This document shows, one piece after another, positions 56,082-64,000 of a stretch of DNA of 64,000 nucleotides. The stretch lies in assembly GCA_027922465.2 (NCBI GenBank), contig BQMF02000334.1:124001-188000 (forward strand), read 5' to 3'. Under the pieces are notes generated by a model. The model was not told the origin of the DNA, did no database searches, and was given only the letters and a program-made list of their open reading frames with translations. A program made the position numbers and the translations under genes. Numbering within the stretch: position 1 is the first letter of the stretch; every line of letters begins with the position of its first letter. This stretch comes from Turritopsis dohrnii (taxonomy: Eukaryota; Cnidaria; Hydrozoa; Anthoathecata; Oceaniidae).

Positions 56082-59050
56082 TTGGAAAATCTTCAACTGA
56101 GTCAACTCAATCGTATCAAGAACATAAGCTTCAGTAAAATCTTTTTGGCGGGAGCAGCAAAAGCAAATGTTAAATATGATAAAATATTAAAACACCCTTG
56201 GACTCCTCCTACTCTTGCTCCTGTTAGTTTTGAAATGCTGGTACCGTATTGGCAAAAAAGGCGGTGGCACTGGTTTATTATAAAAGAAGATATCGAATAT
56301 GTTAGAAGGTATGATCTGGAAAATGATCATGTTGAATCCATTTGGATTCAAATTCAACAAACAAATGCTAAAAGTTTCATCATTGGCATTGTATATCGTC
56401 CCCCGGATAGTAGCAAACATCTCAGTAAATGTTTTAATGAAAAGTTTCTAAACATTCTCTCAACAATTGATACCGAAAACAATGAATGCATTATACTAGG
56501 TGATATGAACATCAACTACCTTGACAATCACTTACACAATGAACTTAAAGAATCAATTATCATGAGAGGATTTCGACGATTAAATGAATGAGCCAACAAC
56601 AGTATCAAAAGATAGAAAGACTTTAATTGACATCATTTTATCAAACCAATCTGAAAATGTATGCATTCCTCATGTAATTTTGTCAACGCTCAGTGGCCAT
56701 GACATTATTGCCATCAAAGGGAAAGTAAACAACACCAAATTATCCGCCATTACGATTACATGTAGAGATCATTCCCATTACGATGCAAAAACTGTTAACG
56801 ACGAGTTATCAGATGCAAATTGGGAAAAAATTGTACAATCGAATGATGTTAATTCTGTATAGCATAGCATTAAATCTATTCTAACTCAGACATTAAACCG
56901 TAATGCGCCTCTAATAGTCAAGGGTGAACGATCACCATGGATTAGTCGAGAGCTCAAACAAGAAATAAATCGTCGTGATGCGCTCTATCGTAAATTTCGG
57001 GGAACAAGACCTCCCACTGATCATGATATGTATAGACAACGAAGAAATCGTGTAAATTGTCTTATCAGGAAAGCTAAAAACAAGTATCTCAAAAACCTGT
57101 TAAATGAATCCTCAAACAATTGTCAGAAATTCTGGAAAATAACAAAATCTATATTCCCAACAAAAGAGAAATTGAACTGTGCAAAATCATTAATAATCGA
57201 TGGTAAATCATACTCTAAACCCATTATTGTTGAATCTAAGTTTTGTAGCTATTTCTCCAGTGTTGCAACCAAGTTAAAGGAATCATCCATATTACTTAAA
57301 GATTTCGCATGGTCAGTGCCGTTTCAGGGTAAAAACAAGACCTACTCTACATTTCGTTTCCAACCAATAACAGTTAATGAAACATTCAAACATCTCAAAA
57401 AACTGAAACGCAATAAATCAGCTGGCGCAGACAACCTGCCCCCTGGTTTTCTCAAGGACTGCGCTATTCATTTAGCGAGACCTCTAACACACCTGATAAA
57501 TCTATGTCTCCGTCAAGGCTCAGTACCAAATGACTTTAAAGCTGGTAAAGTTACCCCAATCTTTAAAGGTGGCGCAAAGCACTCTGTAGACAATTATCGC
57601 CCAATTATCCAATTACCCAATTACCTGTGTGTTCAAAGATACTTGAAAAGGTAGTACACGCTCAACTAATGAAGCATCTGGAAGAACACAAACTTCTTTC
57701 CAAATACCAGTTTGGTTTTCGACAGAAACGCAACACTGAAGCTGCTGTTACTTTATTTACTGATGCCATACGAGCAAATACTGACAATGGAAAACTGACA
57801 GGTGTCATTTTTATTGACTTATCGAAAGCATTTGACACTTCAAGCCATAGTCAAATTATTGCCAACTTGTCAACTTATGGAATTCTGGGATCTGAGAAAG
57901 AGTTCTTCATAACTTATATTTGTTTAACCGAAAGCAACAGGTGTCTTTCCAAAACGCTCTATCAGACTTCGAGTCTGTCAATTGTGGTGTTCCGCAAGGG
58001 TCGATATTAGGCCCCCTTTTGTCCTGCTCAGTTTCAACGATATTGAGGACTCCTTAACTGAATGTGAAATACTTATGTATGCTGATGACATCGTCATATA
58101 CGCTTCGTCAAATGACCAAACCAATCTTCAGGAGAAACTTGCAAGAGACTTTGCTAATGTGGCAGACTGGCTTGAGAAAAACGAACTAATCATGAATATG
58201 AAACAAGGTAAAACTGAATGTATGGTATTTGGCTCTCATAAGAAGGTATTAGAGAAATCGTTAAACATAAAGTACCACCACAAATCAATCTCAAATACGA
58301 CCACTTACAAGTACTTAGGAGTTAAACTAGACCAGACTCTCACCCTTACTGCTCACGTTAAGGAGACCCTATAGAAGGCAACTGGCCGTTTGAACTTGCT
58401 GCAAAGACTGCGTCCCCAATTGACAAAGAAATCAGCATTCACAATCTATCAATCGCTGCTGATTCCCATATTTACATACTGTTCGATTGTTACGATGCAC
58501 ACCAAGAACAGCTACAAGCAGAAGATCAAAACACTTGAATCTCGTGCAGAAAAGAACATTAACACAGGGAAACCAGGTACTATGAAGACTGCATCAATAA
58601 ACCATCTGATGAGAAGGAGACTCTGTGAACAAGTATTCAAATGTTTTAATGGTGATGTATGTGAAAAGTTTGAGAGCTATTTCACAAAAATGAAAAACAA
58701 CACCAGAAATGAAAATATTTTACTAAGAGTTCCTAAAATTAGGCTGGAAAGCACCAAGAAAAGTTTTTATTTTGCCGGCACGAAGTATTTTAATGAGTTA
58801 CCTGCTTACATTCCCTAATGTAAGCAGGTAACTGCAGGTACACTCTCTAAGTTTTTAACATTTTTTAATCAATAAATTTTATTTTACTATACGGCCTCCC
58901 CTTCTCTGTTTTTACTAAATCTTACTCACCTTTATTCTTTCTCTTTTATTCGTCATATCCTTAATTTCTCCTTCCTTTTTCTTCATTTTGTTACACAGGA
59001 CCCAATGGGAGAACAGAATTTATTTATTTGTATATATTGTATATTGTAAA
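56082..59050 (+). pseudogene. CR1/L2-like non-LTR retrotransposon, broken and 5'-truncated
   Basis: Pieces of one LINE polyprotein appear in order on the + strand. The first is an endonuclease end (WIQIQQTNAKSFIIGIVYRP, then ILGDMNINYLDN). A linker (RSPWISRELKQEINRRDALY) follows. The reverse transcriptase comes next (GKVTPIFKGG, FGFRQKRNTEAAVTLF, GVIFIDLSKAFDT, NCGVPQGSI, YADD at 58078-58089) and then the C-terminal end (RLESTKKSFYFAGTKYFNEL). The frame is broken near 56270 and 56580, by TAG at 56860-56862, near 57640 and 57900-58020, and by TAG at 58372-58374. It therefore encodes no active enzyme. The AT-rich 3' end with TGTATATTGTAAATG words resembles CR1/L2 tails. Exact subfamily not determined. 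Confidence 0.9.
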
Positions 59051-59159
59051 TGTATAAATTTTGAATTGATTCATCCTGTATAAACATTCGTCAATTATAA
59101 TAACAACAAGAAGCCGCTTGGCTTGAAGACTTCAGGACGTAACACAACGATGCATATTT

Positions 59160-60480
59160 AGTCTCAAAAATACAACGTTGCCGAATTACCAAATTATGTT
59201 CAAATCTAATAAAATGACTGGCATATTCAAAATCAGCAACTTCTAATTGTGCATTGTAGAAATTTTTATGAATTTTGCAGAACTTTCTAAGTTTGATCCA
59301 AATTTGGCCCGAATTACCCATTTCTCGTCAAATCTGACAAAATGACTGACAAATTCGTACGTAATCAGCACCTTTTAAATGTGATCCGTGCAAATTTTTG
59401 CGAAAATTGAAGAACTTCCCAAATTTAGTCCAAATTTGGCCTAAATTGGCCAATTTTAGTCAAACCTGACAAAATCATTGTCAAATTTGAAATCAGCACC
59501 TTTCAAATGTGATCCGTGCAAAATTTCATGAAAATTGAAGAACGTTCGAAATTTGGTCCAAATATGTCCTAAATTGGCCAATTTTAGTCAAACCTGGGAA
59601 TATCATTGTCAAATTTGAAATCAGCACCTTTCAATTGTGATCCGTGCAAAATTTCATGAAAATTGAAGAACTTTCGAAATTTGGTCCAAATATGTCCTAA
59701 ATTGGCCAATTTTAGTCAAACCTGGGAATATCATTGTCAAATTTGAAATCAGCACCTTTCAATTGTGATCCGTGCAAAATTTCATGAAAATTGAAGAACT
59801 TTCGAAATTTGGTCCAAATTTGGCCTAAATTGGCCAATTTTAGTCAAACCTGGGAATATCATTGTCAAATTTGAAATCAGCACCTTTCAAATGTGATCCG
59901 TGCAAAATTTCATGAAAATTGAAGAACTTTCGAAATTTGGTCCTAATTTGGCCTAAATTGCCCAATTTTATTCAAACCTCTGGCAATATCATTGTCAAAT
60001 TTGAAATCAGCAACTTTCAATTGTGATCCGTGCAAAATTTCATGAAATTTGAAGAACTTTCGAAATTTGGTCCAAATTTGGCCTAAATTGCCCAATTTTA
60101 GTCAAACCTGACAATATCATTGTCAAATTTGAAATCAGCACCTTTCAATTGTGCTCCGTGCAAAATTTCATGAAAATTGAAGAACTTTCGAAATTTGGTC
60201 CAAATTTGGCCTAAATTGGCCAATTTTAGTCAAACCTGGCAATATCATTGTCAAATTTGAAATCAGCACCTTTCAAATGTGATCCGTGCAAATTTTTATG
60301 AAAATTGAAGAACTTTCGAAATTTGGTCCTAATTTGGCCTAAATTGGCCAATTTTAGTCAAACCTGGCAAAATCATTGTCAAATTCGAAATCAGCACCTT
60401 TCAATTGTGCTCTGTGCAAATTTTCATGAAAATTAGTCAACTGGGAGTCTAAATTTGACCAAATTTGCGAATTCGGCAAC
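59160..60480 (+). repeat. 128-bp tandem repeat, about 10 copies
   Basis: The word AATCAGCACC or AATCAGCAAC recurs at 59231, 59363, 59491, 59619, 59747, 59875, 60005, 60133, 60261 and 60389. The period is 128 bp except for steps of 132 and 130. Each unit also holds ATCCGTGCAAA, AAATTGAAGAAC and TTTGGCCTAAATTGGCCAA. Outer copies are the most diverged. Confidence 0.96.
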
Positions 60481-61971
60481 GATGTCATGTAAACGCTGCA
60501 CGAAAACGTTCATAACTTGGAGGAGTAGTAGTAGTAGTGGTAGGAGGAGGAGAAACCACGGGTATTTTAAATACTTTACTCCACCACGGGTGTCCTAAAG
60601 TCAATAATATTTTTTTGCGATATGTTTCTGGTTAGTTACAAAATTGCAGCGACTGTCATTGTGGTCAAGTTTCAATTTTATTTGAATTATATTTTTCCAT
60701 ATTAGTTCGTCTTCATTTCGTAGTTCTCCCTATACAATCTCCATAATACGTCCTGCAATTACCATCATGCAATGTCATAACTACTTGCTGTGTGATTTAC
60801 AGAATATTGGATTATCAGTTCGTCAAACGCTTTTACTTTTCCAGTGCGAGATCTTTAATGATCATATCTCGTTGCATTCTGGTAGTTGTAAGATGCATTG
60901 AGGAGATCATTGAATAAGGGGAACTGTCAATTGATAGAACGTTAAATAATGGCGCATATTGCTAAATTCATCGTAAAGTCGACGTTAAACGTGTAATTCT
61001 AATGACACTGAATATCAGTTTAAACGCAGTATTAGCGCTAAGCCAACAACTACGGCCTCGTTTTAAAGATTTTAATTGCTTTTAATAACCCCACTACGAA
61101 ATGGAAATAATCAGTAAATACTACTAAGTAAGCAAAGACACGTACTTAGCAAAAGAATTGTGTACAAGAAACGGGGTGACACTTAGGCATAAGCACGGTG
61201 TTTAAACATCAACTCTGAAAAGGGTTACTTCTGCAAAAAGGACATTAGGTCATTTTATCAAGATTTTTTATAAGATCACCGATTAGGGAAGTATAAATAT
61301 CGAACGTGATAAGCGCTTCTTTTTTGCAAAGCTGGAGAAAGGACGTTATCAGTACGTTGCTTTGGTAACATATTTCAAATGGAGATATTATTCTATTGAA
61401 ATATCGTATATGTATCTTGTAGTCTCATTCATCGAACGTGCGTAAATATATAAGCTCCCTACTTTCGATTCTTTTCTATCTGACGTAAATCTTTATAGCT
61501 TTTGCTCTTTGTTTTTTTTTATCACTTTCATTTTTTTCAGTTCATCCATTGATAACAGAATTTTATGTATTTCTGATGGAATTTTTGAACCTGTATAAAT
61601 AACATTTAATAATAATGATAATAGAAAAATAACAAAAACCGCAAAACTATCAAGATTTAGCTGGGAGGTCTTTTCACAGATAAGACTTTGTAAAGTAACA
61701 GCAATGGTAACATGAAATCATTCAACTTGTGTTGAACTATGTCAGAGAAGACAAAACAACAATGTAAACAATAATAACAACACCAATAACAACATCAATA
61801 ACAACACCAAGAACAACAAGAAGAACAACATCAAGAACAACAACAAGGACAACACCAAGAACAACAACAACACCAAGAACAACAACAACACCAAGAACAA
61901 CAACAACATCAAGAACAACACCAAGAACGACATCAAGAATAGATATTGAACAGGACTGAACAGTGGCTATA
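60481..61971 (+). promoter_or_regulatory. Putative upstream region and leader of the ammonium transporter gene
   Basis: A TATATAAG at 61447-61454 is a possible TATA box. A TTTTTTTCAG at 61532-61541 could be a 5' UTR acceptor. A long ACAACAACACCAAGAACAAC-type microsatellite at about 61757-61935 ends about 35 bp before the start ATG. A GTAGTAGTAGTAG/GGAGGAGGAG strip lies near 60522-60553. The promoter role is inferred from position only. Confidence 0.3.
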
Positions 61972-63575
61972 ATGATTAAGGCTATCTCAAATTCTTCGCT
62001 GAATTGTTCAGACGAAATGATACGAAGATTGATGGAAGATGTTCTAAATAGCACAGATGCTGGAGATGCCACATGGATATTGACAAGTGCTTTTATCATA
62101 TTTACCATGCAAAGTGGATTTGGGTTGCTTGAAGCAGGTAATTTGTTCATCAATACAAGAATCTTCTGAAAGTTTGTGTATTTTACAAAACTATGAGGCG
62201 ATAAAGAAATTGTGAAATATGTTTTTCAGACATTTACAGGCATGCATGTTAGTTTTAAAATCCAACAATAGACTACATGTATATATACAATAATATACTT
62301 ATACCACATCACACTCCCTGCACTAACACAACAACACCGCTCCCAACTAGTCCAAAAGAAGAGATCAAATTTTTATTTCACACTGTATTTTTCATACACA
62401 TTTCACTCAATTAACATTTTCTCAGTCATTGCTTATGCTGCAACACTGTTCATGAAAATACTAATAACAAGCAACGAAAGTATTAACATTTTATAAAGTA
62501 TATAAAACTAGGCACTTAGTGCAAATACTGATAATTCTTTGATTCCTAGGTTCTTGTTCTGTCAAAAATGAAGCTAACATCATGGTAAAAAATGCTGTGG
62601 ATGTAGTCTTTGGAGCATTTTCTTATTGGCTTTTTGGATTTGCATTCAGTTTTGGTGAAAGCGATTACGCTAATGCCTTCTCCGGTTTTGGCAGTTTCGT
62701 CACAGACTCAACAAATAAGGACATGGGTCACTTATACGCAAAATATTTCTTTCAATTATCATTTGCCACCACTGCCACTACCATTGTCTCTGGTGCAATG
62801 GCCGAACGAACAAACCTCAAAGCGTATATGCTATTCTCCTTCTTCAATATCATTACATATGTCTTCCCAGCACATTGGATTTGGGGAGATAATGGTTTCT
62901 TAAGGGAACTTGGAGCAGTCGACATTGCTGGTGGTGGACCTGTTCATGTGATTGGTGGTGTTTCGGCTTTGATTGCCACTATGGTATTGCGACCAAGGTA
63001 AGATCAGGCATCGATCAGCAAAGGGTTACGACATTGATGTTGAACAATAACAAAAAGAGATAAATAGACTTTTGACATCAAATTTCTGCTTAAACACTGT
63101 ACATTAATTAAATTATATGACTATGGAATATTTGTAAAGGACACAGAAAAATGTTCCTAAGACAGCAAATTAACGGTTTGAATGGTGTTAACTAAACTGA
63201 CGTACTCATTTCACTTTACTTTTGACGAGTGGTCAGAATCACGCATCGATCATGATTCCTGACAAATCATCTTTACGTGTGCAAACTGTAGAATGTATTA
63301 ACTTTCTCACCGCTTCAATGGTGCGTAGCACAATCACTTGCCATGCGCATAGTTTTCACTGGCACAAATACGAGAAAACTGTTTTTTATCCAATGAACAT
63401 TTGTACCTTTATTATAGCATGTTTCTCTTATCTCATAATAGATATAAGCGGTTTTCGAAAGAACATGAATTTAATTTCTCACCGTCATCCCCGACTAATA
63501 TTGTGCTTGGTACGTTTATGCTATGGTGGGGCTGGCTTGGCTTTAATTGTGGATCCACTTTTGGAGTTAGCGGCG
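61972..63575 (+). CDS. Ammonium transporter (AMT family), 3' end beyond window
   Basis: Three exons (61972-62137, 62550-62997, 63442-63575) join in phase through GT-AG introns and give the first 249 residues. ATG 61972 is the first in-frame start after a TGA at 61957. TM1 reads IFTMQSGFGLLEAG, a conserved AMT start, and runs across the splice into SCSVKNEANIMVKNAVD. Exon 2 holds FSYWLFGFAFSFG, the conserved LSFATTATTIVSGAMAER, HWIWGDNGFL, and the AMT signature DIAGGGPVHVIGG with the pore His. Exon 3 holds NIVLGTFMLWWGWLGFN followed by CGSTFGVSGG. The pore Phe/Trp/His elements seen in AMT channels are present so far. The likely role is ammonium transport across the plasma membrane. The rest of the protein must lie to the right. 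A family 3 MITE end is in intron 2. Confidence 0.93.
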
Positions 63576-64000
63576 GTATGTAATAAATATGGATTATGAA
63601 GTGGTGTCATTAACTATTTCCTAGAGATTCTGATTAGTGATTAGCGACTTGTATTTTTTCATGTTTTGTTTGTTTGAAAAATGCTTTTGGTTATTTCAAC
63701 GAAAATTGTATTGACAAAGAGCGTTAACGGCTCAATGGAGATGGGTACGGCTCATTGCTCACAACCAAAGGTTGGGGATCAAAAAATAGTCGAGTCATAT
63801 CAATGACTATGATAATGCGAATCAATCCACTCAGAGTTTGAAATTTTGAAGCATGATTGATATCTATGGGAGCCATGTGTTTCGAAAAGTTCAAACAACC
63901 TAGTACCTTCTTCAGCCCACATTCGAGCTTTTGAAAAACATACTTTTCTAAGCAGGGAAATTTTTCTACGCTCTACTTGCCGAAACTTTTTCCCTCCTGC
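63576..64000 (+). other. Intron of the ammonium transporter gene
   Basis: Begins with GTATGT directly after the phase-1 exon end. I see no further in-phase AMT exon before the window ends. Confidence 0.6.

Noticed and set aside
61737..62153. 138-codon minus-strand ORF rich in VVLGVV
   Set aside because: It is the reverse reading of the CAA-type microsatellite and the first AMT exon.

Overview
The window comes from an animal genome, most likely an aquatic invertebrate. The supporting signs are an AT-rich sequence, genes split by GT-AG introns, AATAAA poly(A) signals, a tRNA-derived SINE, a decayed CR1/L2-type LINE and many short inverted-repeat (MITE-like) elements. An invertebrate-type AMT ammonium transporter and a peptide-receptor-like GPCR fit this. 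I cannot tell a cnidarian from a tunicate or another invertebrate from the sequence alone. No prokaryotic features, CRISPR array or rRNA genes were seen.

Six protein-coding genes are supported by matched splice sites and intron phases. (1) 472-7228 (+) is the 3' part of an unrecognised gene with nine visible exons. It has a penultimate 92-nt exon whose skipping would change the C-terminus. (2) 19935-8842 (-) is a seven-exon gene that assembles without a break into a 2,444-residue coiled-coil protein. It runs towards gene 1. (3, 4) 25437-22809 and 30974-26902 (-) are tandem paralogues, each four exons and 280 residues. They encode four-pass MS4A/CD20-like membrane proteins with a C-terminal PPPY motif. 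(5) 47566-48516 (+) is a rhodopsin-family GPCR. (6) 61972-63575 and beyond (+) holds the first three coding exons of an AMT/Rh-family ammonium transporter that runs off the right edge.

Between the genes, and inside their introns, the sequence is dense with mobile-element remains. From about 31.7 to 47.5 kb there is no convincing gene. That stretch holds a 3.16-kb element with 98-bp inverted ends and a 7-bp target duplication, a 2.2-kb CACTG-ended element with a zinc-finger-like ORF remnant, pogo-like remnants, a GC-rich tandem pair of short elements, and a Harbinger-like MITE. A CR1/L2-like LINE corpse lies at 56.1-59.0 kb, followed by a 128-bp tandem repeat of about ten copies.

The MS4A-like pair is especially informative. 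The two copies of the duplicated block differ mainly by five clean insertions: three in one copy (foldback MITE, SINE, small MITE) and two in the other. Each paralogue therefore serves as the empty-site control for the other. I saw no clear functional link between neighbouring genes apart from this tandem pair.
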